A stretch of DNA of 64,000 nt, from the NCBI GenBank assembly GCA_900120415.1, contig FQLW01000005.1:496001-560000 (forward strand), in the 5' to 3' direction. This stretch comes from Urmitella timonensis (GTDB lineage Bacteria > Actinomycetota > Actinomycetes > Actinomycetales > Actinomycetaceae). Shown piece after piece: positions 1 to 9,265 of this stretch. The notes under the pieces are model-generated. The model was not told where the DNA came from. It did no database searches and worked only from the letters and a program-made list of their open reading frames with translations. The translations under genes and the position numbers were made by a program. Within the stretch, counting starts at the first letter, position 1, and each line of letters opens with the position of its first letter.

Positions 1-1
1 C

Positions 2-2341
2 CGAGCAATTGATGCTTACTCGTATCCTCGAAACTACTACGTTCAGGTAGGAACCCAGCCGCGCTTGCCCGATAAAATCGATGCTATCTTTACCGATGGC
101 AGCCAAGATGCGGTAGAAGTTACTTGGAATCAAGTACCCAAGGAACAGTATTCTAAGGCAGGATTTTTCACTGTCCTTGGAAAGACTAAGCACGGTCATC
201 AGGTCAGCGCTAATGTCACGATGCTCAACCGCGTAGGTGCGGTTTTGAACTACTCAGCAACTACCCCGGTGGGGATAGTCCCCACTATTCCCGCTACCCG
301 CCCGGCGGTCTTACCGGATGGCACTATTTTGGATGTACAGTTTGACGTTGCCTGGCAAAAACCAAACGAAAAAGTTTATTCCAAGGCAGGAACGGTAACT
401 ATTGAAGGTAAAGCTAAGTTCCTAGATAAAGAACTTCCGGTCACCGCCACCATCAGGGTGCAAGAAGCAGTAGTGAAGATAGGAGATAGTGTCAGTGGAG
501 CTGCTACTCTCTCCCAGGATATTCCTGCTGATAAACAGTCAGATACCCTCGATGCGATTAAAGACGGTAATACCGCAGTAGGCTCAAATACTCAGGGAGG
601 GGCAAATCCAACTGCCTGGACAAACTATACTAATTCCCAAGCTGGTGATAACAGTGCAGCTATAGAATTCAAATATGCTACTCAGCAAACTTTTGGTGAG
701 TTCAATGTTTATTTCTTTAGGGATTCTTATTCTGCCCGCTATCCCGATGGGGGAACCACCAAGTTTTATGTAAAAGAAGCCGCTGGTGACCAATGGAAAC
801 CAGTGGAAACTACCGAAAGTATTGCCACTAGCGAGCATCCTGAAAACGTTAAAAAGTATTCCTATGCTTTGAAAAAGCCGGTAAATGCCACCTATGTAAA
901 ACTTGAAGTAACTAATAAGTCTGAACAGCTTAGCGGTCGTAATCCCTGTACCGGGATTACCGAAGTGGAATTAAAAACCGCTTCCAACACTACCTCTACC
1001 TTCAGTACCGCTAAGCTAGCGTCACTGCAAGTAAATGGGGAAAACCTTTCGAAATCAGTGCTTAAGTCCTTTGAATATGCCACCCCAGCCGAGAAAATAA
1101 CGCAGATAAAGGCACTGGCGAAAGATAACGCGGCGATAACTGTACTTCCTGAATACGAGGGCGTAGCCCGGGTGATTATCGAATCGGAAGACCACAAAAC
1201 AATTAATACTTTCAAGATTTATCTAGGGAAGGAACAACCAGAACCGGCCGATGATGCTAGCAGAGACCTACCAGTTAATCAGCTAAACATTGAGGTCGGA
1301 AGCCAAGCTAAAACCGCAGGAAACAACTCCAAAGGTAGCGCCATAGATATCGATGCAAATACGCTCTGGCATACCCCTTGGGGGGCGGACAACCCGATTA
1401 ATGGCAATGCCGATAATTTTGCAAGCGCCGGTTGGGCAGTATTGATTCTAAAACAGCCCACCGACCTAGAGGCTCTGCGGTATCTTCCCCGCAAAGACGG
1501 AAACAACGGTACTATTACCGGTTACAAAGTTTACGTTAGTAACACGGACAATCCCCAGGGCTCTACCCGCCCTGACGGGGTGCGACTTCCCGCCGAGAAC
1601 CAATATACTTTAGTATCTCAAGGCTCGTGGGACGATAATTCCGACTGGAAGCTCGCGCAATTCGATAAAGTACATACCGCTAAATATGTGAAACTTGTTC
1701 CTACCTCCTCGGTAAGCGACACGAAACCAAATATGTTTGTAAGTGCAGCTGAACTGCGTTTGCGACAACCGAAACCACGGATTGACCTCAGTGATGACAC
1801 CCTAGGTTATAGCGTGAGCGTTAAGCCCACAGTTATTGAAGTCGATGCTGTAGATGCTGCTCATCCGGCTCGTCCTCAGACGGTCACGGTAAAAGACAAA
1901 CAGGGCAAACCCCTGATTGAGGGCGTAAATTACCGTTTAACCTACGTGGCTGATACTCAGGTAGGTACCGCGATGGTCACTGTAAGTGGCATCAATACTC
2001 ACAAAGGTCAGTTGAGTGCTCAATACCAAATCAAGCTAAAGGAAAACCCCGGGTCTTCCCAGCAGCCTGGGGGAGATTCGCAGGTTAATCCGGGTACGAA
2101 TCCAAACCCGGGTTCCAAGCCTGGTAAAGATACTAATCTAGCAACCAAACCTGGCGGACAAGACACTACCATGCCCCCTTCTGGCAGTTCAGCTAGCAAT
2201 ACAGGGCGAAAGACCTCTAGTTCAATCGCAAATACCGGCGCTAATACTCTTTGGTCATGGGGGATTATGCTCGCGGTCGGATTAGTTACCGGGGGATTGA
2301 GCATCTTGAAATATCAAAGTCACAAACGCAAGACTTCATAG
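2..2341 (+). CDS. C-terminal part of a wall-anchored multidomain surface protein
   Basis: The reading frame is open from base 2, so the 5-prime end lies outside the window. The TTG at 65 is probably not the real start, because the Ig-like fold already runs through it. Visible modules in order: two Ig-like repeats (about 30-240 and 260-470, sharing a YSKAG motif), a discoidin/F5-8-type carbohydrate-binding module (about 475-1000), a small beta-sandwich linker (to about 1230), a second discoidin module (about 1270-1780), another beta domain (about 1785-2040), a Pro/Gly/Ser-rich spacer, then IANTG (2225-2239), a hydrophobic segment and a KRK tail. The end is a sortase signal closer to LAXTG (class E sortase) than to LPXTG. 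Such tails are usual on secreted glycosidases of mucosal actinobacteria; the catalytic part is not visible, so the activity is unknown. Confidence 0.85.
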   Translation, partial: RAIDAYSYPRNYYVQVGTQPRLPDKIDAIFTDGSQDAVEVTWNQVPKEQYSKAGFFTVLGKTKHGHQVSANVTMLNRVGAVLNYSATTPVGIVPTIPATRPAVLPDGTILDVQFDVAWQKPNEKVYSKAGTVTIEGKAKFLDKELPVTATIRVQEAVVKIGDSVSGAATLSQDIPADKQSDTLDAIKDGNTAVGSNTQGGANPTAWTNYTNSQAGDNSAAIEFKYATQQTFGEFNVYFFRDSYSARYPDGGTTKFYVKEAAGDQWKPVETTESIATSEHPENVKKYSYALKKPVNATYVKLEVTNKSEQLSGRNPCTGITEVELKTASNTTSTFSTAKLASLQVNGENLSKSVLKSFEYATPAEKITQIKALAKDNAAITVLPEYEGVARVIIESEDHKTINTFKIYLGKEQPEPADDASRDLPVNQLNIEVGSQAKTAGNNSKGSAIDIDANTLWHTPWGADNPINGNADNFASAGWAVLILKQPTDLEALRYLPRKDGNNGTITGYKVYVSNTDNPQGSTRPDGVRLPAENQYTLVSQGSWDDNSDWKLAQFDKVHTAKYVKLVPTSSVSDTKPNMFVSAAELRLRQPKPRIDLSDDTLGYSVSVKPTVIEVDAVDAAHPARPQTVTVKDKQGKPLIEGVNYRLTYVADTQVGTAMVTVSGINTHKGQLSAQYQIKLKENPGSSQQPGGDSQVNPGTNPNPGSKPGKDTNLATKPGGQDTTMPPSGSSASNTGRKTSSSIANTGANTLWSWGIMLAVGLVTGGLSILKYQSHKRKTS

Positions 2342-2351
2342 CGTTATACCT

Positions 2352-2399
2352 CGATAGCTAAACCTGGAAAATCAAACTGCTAACCTGGTTTAGCTATCG
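2352..2399. terminator. 13-bp inverted repeat after the surface protein gene
   Basis: CGATAGCTAAACC at 2352-2364 is exactly complementary to GGTTTAGCTATCG at 2387-2399, with a 22-nt loop. It starts 10 bases after the stop codon, so a terminator is the simplest reading. No T-run follows, so an operator or processing hairpin in front of tig is possible. Confidence 0.5.
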
Positions 2400-2576
2400 G
2401 GAAGTATTAGCAATAATGCTTGCTATTGCGTACATAGTTTGCTACCTCACACTGTGTGCCTAGCATTTCCGCAAACCCGCTTAGTGCCATAAGATTAGCA
2501 ACGTTGCAAGTAATTCTAATCAGCATGGCAGTATTTATTTGTCAGTGTTGTTCAACCTGCTTCAGGAGTGTATTTC

Positions 2577-3923
2577 GTGAAAACAGACGTGGAAAAGCTG
2601 GAAGAAACCAGGGCTAAACTAACCGTTCAGGTGCCTTACGAGGATCTCAAACCTGAAATAGATAAGGTTTATAAGCAGGTTGGAAAGCAGGTTTCGATTC
2701 CTGGTTTTCGTCCTGGTCATGTACCGACGAGGATAATCGACCAGCGGATCGGACGCGGCTACGTACTAGAACAGGCTATTAACGAACGTCTAGGCGACTA
2801 TTACGGGCGCGCTCTTGGGGAAGCAGACCTGACCCCTCTGGGGCAACCCGAGGTTGAAGTAGTTGAAACTCCCGCCGTTGAAGGTAAGCCCGGTGGCGAT
2901 TTAAAGTTCACTGCCGAGGTTGATATTGTTCCTGATTTCGATTTACCTTCCCTTGAGGGTCTTTCTTTAGAGGTTTCTAAACTGGAAGTATCGGACGAGG
3001 ACGTAGAGAAAGAACTTGATCAGCTGCGTGATCGTTTTGCTTCCCTAAAGACCGTAGACCGTCCGGCTCAAGATGGTGACTTTACCTCGATTGATATGGT
3101 TGCCAAGATTGGGGACGAGGAAATCGATTCGGTTTCTGGGGTTTCCTACCAGATTGGTTCTGGCTCCATGCTAGAGGGGATGGATGAAGCCCTAAATGGC
3201 ATGAAATCCGAGGAAACCACCGAGTTTAAATCCACTTTGAAGGGTGGAGACCACGAGGGAGAAGAAGCTGATGTCACCCTTACTCTCCATAAGGTAAAAG
3301 AGCGGGAACTGCCGGAAGCTGACGATGATTTCGCCCAGATGGCTTCCGAGTTCGACACTATCGGAGAGCTTCGCAGCGATTTGCGCGCTAATGTAGAGAA
3401 GATGCGCCGTCAGCAGCAGGCTTTGGAAGCCCGTGAAAAGCTCCAGGACTACCTGGTAGATAATACTGATTTCCCGCTTCCGCAAGCCTTTATTGACTCT
3501 GAAGTCGATCGCCTGGCAGACGGAAAAGAAGAGGCTGATCGTGACGAACTAGCGGAGACGGTTAAGAAGCAAGCTAAACAGCAGATTATTGTAGACCGGA
3601 TTGCGAATGAGCGTGACGTAGAAATCGACCCCAACGAGCTTTACCAGTCTATTTTCGAGATTGCGCAAATGTATGGGGTTGATCCGATGCAGCTGATTAA
3701 GGATCAAAGTCAAGTGGCTGCCATGGGGCAGGATTTGCGTCGCAACCGTGCGCTGGTATCGGCTCTGCGGGAAGTAACGGTAAAGGACGAAGAGGGCACC
3801 GAAATTGATCTTTCGGAGTTCACCAAGGATCCGGCCGAGGCACGTGCGGAACAAGCAGCTATGGCTGCCGCCGAACAGACAGCTGCCCCTAGCGAAGAGG
3901 AAGTATCTGGTAGCGAAGACTAG
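2577..3923 (+). CDS. tig: Trigger factor, ribosome-associated chaperone and prolyl isomerase
   Basis: Cytosolic chaperone that docks at the ribosomal exit tunnel and shields nascent chains. An AGGAG at 2564-2568 sits 8 nt before GTG 2577, giving a 448-residue protein that begins MKTDVEKLEETR, the usual start of the family; the GTG at 2568 overlaps the ribosome-binding site and is unlikely. The ribosome-binding signature reads GFRPGHVP (about residues 43-50), with His where Lys is common. An FKBP-type domain follows (about 155-240), then the helical C-terminal domain and an acidic tail. It stands directly upstream of clpP1-clpP2-clpX, a conserved arrangement that links folding with degradation. 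Confidence 0.97.
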   Translation: MKTDVEKLEETRAKLTVQVPYEDLKPEIDKVYKQVGKQVSIPGFRPGHVPTRIIDQRIGRGYVLEQAINERLGDYYGRALGEADLTPLGQPEVEVVETPAVEGKPGGDLKFTAEVDIVPDFDLPSLEGLSLEVSKLEVSDEDVEKELDQLRDRFASLKTVDRPAQDGDFTSIDMVAKIGDEEIDSVSGVSYQIGSGSMLEGMDEALNGMKSEETTEFKSTLKGGDHEGEEADVTLTLHKVKERELPEADDDFAQMASEFDTIGELRSDLRANVEKMRRQQQALEAREKLQDYLVDNTDFPLPQAFIDSEVDRLADGKEEADRDELAETVKKQAKQQIIVDRIANERDVEIDPNELYQSIFEIAQMYGVDPMQLIKDQSQVAAMGQDLRRNRALVSALREVTVKDEEGTEIDLSEFTKDPAEARAEQAAMAAAEQTAAPSEEEVSGSED

Positions 3924-3970
3924 ATTTCTGCTGGGTATCTAGCTGAAAGTATCTCAGCGGTGAAGCAGTT

Positions 3971-4008
3971 TTGTTGGGGCGGGAAGGACTGGCTTCCCGC
4001 CCCAACAA
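3971..4008 (+). terminator. Strong 16-bp hairpin after tig
   Basis: The arms 3971-3986 and 3993-4008 are perfectly complementary over 16 bp, GC-rich, with a 6-nt loop (GACTGG). No U-tract follows. It lies 47 bases after the tig stop and probably separates tig from clpP1P2. Confidence 0.7.
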
Positions 4009-4060
4009 CATATACCGGCTACAAATCTGGCTAGCATATCCGGATAAACAAGTTTTCATG

Positions 4061-4071
4061 CGCTGAAAGCG
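4061..4071 (+). promoter_or_regulatory. Candidate ClgR operator upstream of clpP1P2
   Basis: CGCTGAAAGCG fits the core I recall for ClgR sites in corynebacteria and mycobacteria (CGCYNANRGCG). ClgR activates clpP1P2 in those genera. The site lies 88 nt before the preferred GTG start of clpP1 (4159), a sensible distance for an activator site, but only 10 nt before the ATG at 4081. Confidence 0.5.
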
Positions 4072-4158
4072 TAAAAGGGCATGGCAGAGAAGAAAAGTCA
4101 TCTTAAAGACGGTAGTTTGATAGAGAATCGTTTTAGTTCCACAGATAAGGAAAAACAC

Positions 4159-4776
4159 GTGCAAACTTCGACAGTAAGAAATGAGGGAGATGTCCCTGGC
4201 TCCTTGGCTTTAGGAGATCATGTTTTCAACAAACTGTTAAAAGAACGGATTATTTGGTTAGGGTCAGAAGTTGGCGAAGAAAACGCTAACCAGATTTGTG
4301 CCCAGATGATGTTATTGGCAGCCCAAGATTCCGAAAAGCCGATTTTCCTATATATCAACTCCCCTGGTGGCTCGGTGACAGCCGGCATGGCTATCTACGA
4401 CACCATGCAATACATTGAACCCGAGGTGGTTACAGTAGCCTTAGGGATGGCTGCCTCTATGGGGCAATTGCTACTATCTGCCGGGGCTCCCGGTAAACGC
4501 TATGCGACCCCACACGCTCGGATTTTGATGCATCAACCCTCCGGAGGAGTGGGGGGAACTGCTTCCGATATTCGCATTAACGCTAATCTGATTTTGCAAA
4601 TGAAAAAGGAATTAGCCGAGATTATCGCCCAGCGTACCGGTAAATCTGTGGAACAGATTCGCCAAGATTCCGAACGTGACCACTGGTTCACAGCTCAAGA
4701 AGCTTTGGAATATGGTTTCATCGATCATGTCATAACTTCTGCTCGGAATCTGGGCAGCGACGGAAAGGAACTTTAA
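4159..4776 (+). CDS. clpP1: ATP-dependent Clp protease proteolytic subunit 1
   Basis: Serine peptidase that stacks with ClpP2 into the barrel fed by ClpX or ClpC. With the start at GTG 4159 it has 205 residues, the normal family length. AAGGA at 4147-4151 lies 7 nt before this GTG, whereas ATG 4081 has no properly spaced ribosome-binding site and would add 26 untypical residues. Catalytic triad by alignment: Ser100 (in GMAASMGQ), His125 (in MHQPSGG) and Asp174 (in ERDHWF). It is followed after 4 nt by clpP2; two different clpP genes side by side is the actinobacterial pattern. A ClgR-like box upstream suggests stress control. Confidence 0.95.
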   Translation: MQTSTVRNEGDVPGSLALGDHVFNKLLKERIIWLGSEVGEENANQICAQMMLLAAQDSEKPIFLYINSPGGSVTAGMAIYDTMQYIEPEVVTVALGMAASMGQLLLSAGAPGKRYATPHARILMHQPSGGVGGTASDIRINANLILQMKKELAEIIAQRTGKSVEQIRQDSERDHWFTAQEALEYGFIDHVITSARNLGSDGKEL

Positions 4777-4780
4777 CCCG

Positions 4781-5443
4781 ATGTTTTCCCCGCTATACCC
4801 GGCTGGTAACCCCCGTTTACCTAAAGCTATGCCTACTAATCGTTACGTGCTTCCCGAATTTGAAGAACGCACGTCCTATGGATTTAAGCGTCAAAACCCC
4901 TATACCAAGCTATTTGATGAGCGCATCATTTTCTTAGGGGTGCAGGTTGATGATTCTTCGGCTGACGATATTATGGCGCAGCTTTTGGTATTGGAATCTC
5001 AAGACCCCGATTCTCTAATCACCATGTACATTAACTCTCCGGGTGGCTCTTTCACCGCCATGACGGCAATCTATGACACTATGCAGTACGTTAAACCCCA
5101 GATTCAGACGGTCTGCCTGGGTCAGGCTGCTTCGGCAGCAGCAGTACTGCTAGCTGGGGGTTCACCGGGTTCTCGTCTTGCCTTACCGAACGCACGTATC
5201 GTGATTCATCAGCCCTCTATGCAGGGATCGCAAGGCCAAGCCACCGATATCGAGATTATTGCGGAAGAAATTGACCGGATGCGTACCTGGTTAGAAGAAA
5301 CCATCGCTGAGCATTCCGGTCAGACCGTCGAAAAGGTGCGCAAAGATATTGAACGGGACAAGATTCTGACTGCCCAGGCCGCAAAGGAATATGGTTTAAT
5401 CGACCAGGTTTTACAGTCCCGTAAAACCTCCCTTAAAAAGTAG
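4781..5443 (+). CDS. clpP2: ATP-dependent Clp protease proteolytic subunit 2
   Basis: Second Clp peptidase subunit, expected to form one ring of the mixed ClpP1P2 tetradecamer. 220 residues from ATG 4781. GAAAGGAA inside the end of clpP1 serves as ribosome-binding site, so the two genes are probably translated in step. Catalytic residues: Ser118 (GQAASAA), His143 (IHQPS) and Asp193 (ERDK). The N-terminus ([17 protein letters not shown]) is typical of actinobacterial ClpP2. The next ATG at 4829 would also give a credible protein. Confidence 0.96.
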   Translation: MFSPLYPAGNPRLPKAMPTNRYVLPEFEERTSYGFKRQNPYTKLFDERIIFLGVQVDDSSADDIMAQLLVLESQDPDSLITMYINSPGGSFTAMTAIYDTMQYVKPQIQTVCLGQAASAAAVLLAGGSPGSRLALPNARIVIHQPSMQGSQGQATDIEIIAEEIDRMRTWLEETIAEHSGQTVEKVRKDIERDKILTAQAAKEYGLIDQVLQSRKTSLKK

Positions 5444-5529
5444 AATCTGCCAGTCAGCGTGTTGATGCCTACAAGCTACAAAATACGTTTAGGCTAAGAA
5501 AAGCGGATTTGATTTAGGAGGAAGCCTTG

Positions 5530-6771
5530 GTGGAGGAAGAGGCCGAGCTACTTAAATGCTCGTTTTGCGGAAAAACGCAACGACAGGTACGCAAACTGAT
5601 TGCCGGACCGGCGGTGTATATCTGTAATGAGTGCGTTGATCTTTGCAATGAAATCATGGAAGAGGACTCTGCAAAGCACTCTCGTTCCAAAGCCAAGCCT
5701 TTGCCTAAACCTAAAGAAATCTACGATTTTCTTAATAACTACGTTATTGGGCAAGACCAAGCCAAAAGGGCGCTTTCAGTCGCGGTTTATAACCATTACA
5801 AGCGGGTGCAGGCAAAAGAGCGGGGTCAAAACATTGATATGTCGCTCACCAAATCTAATATTTTACTGCTCGGGCCTACCGGCTGCGGTAAAACTCATTT
5901 GGCGCGCTCGTTAGCTAAACTGCTTAACGTCCCGTTTGCGATTGTTGATGCTACGGCACTAACTGAAGCCGGCTACGTAGGTGAGGACGTTGAAAACATC
6001 CTGCTTAAGTTAATTAATGCCGCCGATGGGGATATTAAACGGGCAGAGCGCGGGATTATCTATATTGATGAGATTGATAAGATTTCCCGCAAAGCCGAGA
6101 ACGCCTCGATTACCCGCGACGTGTCGGGGGAGGGCGTTCAACAGGCACTCTTAAAAATTATTGAGGGTACGGTGGCCTCGGTACCGCCGCAGGGTGGACG
6201 TAAACATCCTCACCAGGATTATCTAGAGATTGATACCAATTCCATCCTATTTATCGCTGCTGGTGCTTTTGCCGGAATAGACGACATTGTCAAGTCCCGG
6301 CTTGGGCAACATTCCACCGGTTTTGGTTCTTCCTTAAAATCTTCTGCCGAACATGGGGATCTTTACGCACAGGTCAGTGCGGATGATTTGCACCGTTTTG
6401 GGCTTATCCCCGAGTTTATTGGACGTTTGCCGGTGCTTACTTCGGTAAAACAACTTAGTGAATCAGATTTGGTGCGGGTACTGGTAGAGCCAGAAAACTC
6501 CCTGGTTACCCAATATTGTTCCCTGTTTGAACTAGATGGGGTTGATTTACATTTCACCGATGGGGCTATCAGAGCTATGGCTCGGATGGCCAAGGAAAGA
6601 GGCACGGGAGCCAGGGCGCTTTCTTCCATTATGGAGGCAGTGCTTAAAGAAACTATGTTTGAGGTTCCCTCTCAGCCGGACGTACGTTCCGTCACTATCA
6701 CTGAGGAAGTGGTGAACCAGGGGGCTAAACCCACTTTGCTAGAATCTATTCCCCGTTCAAAGACAGCTTAA
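5530..6771 (+). CDS. clpX: ClpX, ATPase and unfoldase of the Clp protease
   Basis: Hexameric AAA+ unfoldase that recognises substrates and threads them into ClpP1P2. An N-terminal zinc-binding domain has four cysteines (Cys10, Cys13, Cys32, Cys35), followed by a Walker A (GPTGCGKT, about 115-122), the GYVG pore loop (about 148-151), Walker B (IIYIDEID, about 176-183) and sensor motifs. AGGAGG at 5516-5521 is 8 nt from GTG 5530 and 5 nt from TTG 5527; the GTG is better spaced. It follows clpP2 by 86 nt on the same strand and is probably cotranscribed. Confidence 0.97.
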   Translation: MEEEAELLKCSFCGKTQRQVRKLIAGPAVYICNECVDLCNEIMEEDSAKHSRSKAKPLPKPKEIYDFLNNYVIGQDQAKRALSVAVYNHYKRVQAKERGQNIDMSLTKSNILLLGPTGCGKTHLARSLAKLLNVPFAIVDATALTEAGYVGEDVENILLKLINAADGDIKRAERGIIYIDEIDKISRKAENASITRDVSGEGVQQALLKIIEGTVASVPPQGGRKHPHQDYLEIDTNSILFIAAGAFAGIDDIVKSRLGQHSTGFGSSLKSSAEHGDLYAQVSADDLHRFGLIPEFIGRLPVLTSVKQLSESDLVRVLVEPENSLVTQYCSLFELDGVDLHFTDGAIRAMARMAKERGTGARALSSIMEAVLKETMFEVPSQPDVRSVTITEEVVNQGAKPTLLESIPRSKTA

Positions 6772-6876
6772 TACCTACTATGCAGCTAGGATGATACCAT
6801 CAAGGTTATAGGTTTTATCGAAAACTGTCTCAATACTTAGCTTGGACACTTATAGCTGAGCCCTGCGGCAGTGCTT

Positions 6877-6882
6877 TATCCT
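6877..6882 (+). promoter_or_regulatory. -10 hexamer, probably for a leaderless chorismate mutase mRNA
   Basis: TATCCT ends 6 nt before ATG 6889. There is no Shine-Dalgarno at a usable distance, so transcription may begin at the start codon. I see no convincing -35 element. Confidence 0.4.
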
Positions 6883-6888
6883 TAGGGC

Positions 6889-7215
6889 ATGGATAACAAG
6901 CAGGATAACAAACTTCCGGACATTCCCCCGCAGTTACTAAAGGCACGTGCCACTATCGACAATATAGATGCGGCGTTAATTCATATCTTGGCTGAGCGTT
7001 TCAAATGTACCCAAAAAGTTGGTTATTTAAAGGCAGAACTGGGGCTTAAAGCTGAAGATAAAAACCGAGAGAAACAGCAGGTAAAGCGACTGCGTAATCT
7101 GGCGGAAGAAGCTGGTCTCGATCCGGTATTTGCCGAAAAGTTCCTTAAATTTATTGTGGAGGAAGTTATCCGGCATCATATTGGAATAGCGGAGCAGCAA
7201 AATCGGAATGAATAG
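6889..7215 (+). CDS. Chorismate mutase, monofunctional AroQ type
   Basis: Expected to convert chorismate to prephenate, the first step towards Phe and Tyr. 108 residues, all-helical, with the AroQ pattern: first helix IDNIDAALIHILAERF followed by the conserved K in TQKVGYLKAE, and a last helix FLKFIVEEVIRHH. No dehydratase or dehydrogenase domain is attached. It stands alone between clpX and a convergent acyl-CoA synthetase gene, away from the aro genes at 29-34 kb. The family is clear; whether the enzyme works alone or needs a DAHP synthase partner, as in mycobacteria, cannot be seen here. Confidence 0.88.
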   Translation: MDNKQDNKLPDIPPQLLKARATIDNIDAALIHILAERFKCTQKVGYLKAELGLKAEDKNREKQQVKRLRNLAEEAGLDPVFAEKFLKFIVEEVIRHHIGIAEQQNRNE

Positions 7216-7328
7216 CCAAAAGTACCTCTAGCTATCCTAATATCTATATCCCTCTAGAGGGAGAACCGTTTAGATACCGCGAGCCTAGCTTTTTAAGAAT
7301 CGGCTAGATAAAAAAATAATAACTATCC

Positions 7329-9242
7329 CTATTCTTGTTCCAGCGGACCGCCGTAAATGGCGTTAATCTCGTTCTCGAAACGCTTGATTACTACCGAACG
7401 TTTTACCTTCAGCGAAGGCGTCATCGTACCGTTTTCTAAAGAAAAATCGGTGGTGAGGACGCGAATCTTGCGGATGGATTCGGCGCGCGAGACCTTCTGA
7501 TTAGCTCTGCCCACCGCGCGCTCTAAGGCGTTTAGTACAGCCGGGTGACGCGCCGCATCTGAAACATCCATCGGTGGCAGGTTGTGATTGCGTAGCCAAC
7601 CGGGGAGCATTTCTGAATCTAAAGTTACTAATGCTGCGATAAAGGGACGCCTATCGCCTACGACTACCACATTCGAGATTAGCGGGTGTCCGCGCAGACC
7701 ATCTTCTAAGATTTCTGGAGAGACATTTTTGCCCCCGGCGGTCACAATTATTTCTTTCATGCGACCAGTTATATAAACAAAGCCATCAGTATCAATCCAG
7801 CCTTTATCTCCGGTTCGTAGCCAACCATCTTCGGTGTAGAGGGGGTTGTCTTTAGAGTCGATATTCAGGTAACCCTTCGACATGGGGTTACCTTTAAACT
7901 GAATTTCACCAACGTCAGAAGTTCTAACCGCAATTCCTGGTACCGGCTGCCCAACAGAACCAATTTTTGCCCGGTGGGGGACATTAACGGTTGCCGGCCC
8001 TAGTGTTTCCGTCAAGCCGTAACCTTCACAAACCGTGACTCCAATCCCGCGGAAGAAATGTCCCAGCCGTACCGATAGGGGGCCGCCCCCGGAAATAATA
8101 TATTTCGCGTTTCCGCCCAATAGGTTGGTCAGGCGCGACAAGATTAGTTGGTAAAATACTTGTCTGCGAACCTTGAGGGCTCGGGACGGCCCTTCTGCCG
8201 TATCGAGCGCTTTTGAATAGTCGATGGCAGATTTAGCCGCTAGTCTAAATAGCCGCAGCTTCAAGCCATGACCAGCAGAAGCATCGGCGGCATTGTAAAC
8301 TTTCTCGAGGACGCGCGGTACAGCCAAAATATATGAGGGCTTAAAGGAAGCTAAATCCGCTAATAGATTCTTGGTGTCAGGTACTAATCCGAGAACCCCA
8401 GGTCCTAGCAACGCCCCCCAGGACACCAGCCGCGCCAAGGCATGGGCAACCGGTAAGAACAATAAACAGCGGGTAGTCTTTTGCATCCCGATTTCTGTCA
8501 AATAGTCTAAAAGATTAGGCAATAGGGAAGTCGCATTACCTTGGGTTATTACTGTACCTTTAGGGCGTCCAGTGGTTCCAGAAGTATAAATAATGGTGGC
8601 GACACTATCGGCGGTCAGCTGATTGTTATAGGAATCGATAACTGCCGGAGCTATTTGCCGTCCGGCCTCGATAATAGAAAGTAAATCTCCAGCCGCTAAG
8701 GAATAGATTTTGCATTTATGTTCCGCGCGACCAGCAACCGCGTGCATTAGTTCCACCGAGGACTGGGTAGAGACGATTGCGTAATGAATATCGGCGTCCT
8801 GTAAAATCCATTCGATTTGCGCTGCCGAGTCAGTTTCGTAAATCGGGACAGTCACGACCCCAATAGCTAGGCAAGCCATATCGATTAGCGTCCACTCGTA
8901 GGAAGTTGGACCGTGCAAAGCCAAGCAATCTCCCGGTTTTAGACCAATCCCTAGCAGACCGCGAGACACTGAGCTAATCTCATCCCAAAATTCTCCGGCG
9001 GACAGTTTTCTCCACTGTTCCCCGAGTAGGGTTTTTTGTTCAATAACGGTCTGGGAGGGATCTTGAGTTACTCGCCGCCGAAATAGAGAGACAACGTTTT
9101 CGTTTTCTCCCCACTGGGAGATGGCGGGCATTGAGAACTCCTTAAGCGTTCCGGGAGCTTTACCTGCTACCGCCACTGTTCCGGGGGGAAATCCGATAAC
9201 GGGTTCGGTCTTTACTTGTTTGTCCTTAAACCAGTCCATCAT
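7329..9242 (-). CDS. Long-chain fatty acid-CoA ligase (acyl-CoA synthetase), copy 1
   Basis: ATP-dependent activation of fatty acids to acyl-CoA via an acyl-adenylate. 637 residues of the ANL superfamily: P-loop-like YTSGTTGRPKG (about 219-229), a GYGLTETLG motif, a DGWLRTGD motif, and a C-terminal lid with GRMKEIIVTAGGKNV. Subfamily appears FadD15-like. It is 23 nt downstream of valS on the same strand, with its own -10-like hexamer. A second copy (605 residues) lies at 18918-20735 on the opposite strand and shares long identical stretches such as VPIYETDS, PKG and VSRAESIRKI. Substrate specificity cannot be read from the sequence. ATG 9239 is an equally possible start. Confidence 0.93.
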   Translation of the reverse strand: MMDWFKDKQVKTEPVIGFPPGTVAVAGKAPGTLKEFSMPAISQWGENENVVSLFRRRVTQDPSQTVIEQKTLLGEQWRKLSAGEFWDEISSVSRGLLGIGLKPGDCLALHGPTSYEWTLIDMACLAIGVVTVPIYETDSAAQIEWILQDADIHYAIVSTQSSVELMHAVAGRAEHKCKIYSLAAGDLLSIIEAGRQIAPAVIDSYNNQLTADSVATIIYTSGTTGRPKGTVITQGNATSLLPNLLDYLTEIGMQKTTRCLLFLPVAHALARLVSWGALLGPGVLGLVPDTKNLLADLASFKPSYILAVPRVLEKVYNAADASAGHGLKLRLFRLAAKSAIDYSKALDTAEGPSRALKVRRQVFYQLILSRLTNLLGGNAKYIISGGGPLSVRLGHFFRGIGVTVCEGYGLTETLGPATVNVPHRAKIGSVGQPVPGIAVRTSDVGEIQFKGNPMSKGYLNIDSKDNPLYTEDGWLRTGDKGWIDTDGFVYITGRMKEIIVTAGGKNVSPEILEDGLRGHPLISNVVVVGDRRPFIAALVTLDSEMLPGWLRNHNLPPMDVSDAARHPAVLNALERAVGRANQKVSRAESIRKIRVLTTDFSLENGTMTPSLKVKRSVVIKRFENEINAIYGGPLEQE

Positions 9243-9249
9243 GATAGTT

Positions 9250-9255
9250 AGCCTA
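9250..9255 (-). promoter_or_regulatory. -10 hexamer before acyl-CoA synthetase copy 1
   Basis: On the minus strand TAGGCT lies 7 nt before ATG 9242, and there is no Shine-Dalgarno. This suggests an internal, leaderless start inside the valS-ligase gap. The surrounding 19 bases (9243-9261) also resemble a DtxR/IdeR box (13 of 19 matches to the consensus I recall). Confidence 0.35.
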
Positions 9256-9265
9256 CCCTATACCT

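Noticed and set aside
7216-7328. Palindrome CCCTCTAGAGGG between chorismate mutase and the ligase as a terminator
   Set aside because: The stem is short and has neither a usable loop nor a T-tract; I could not decide its role.
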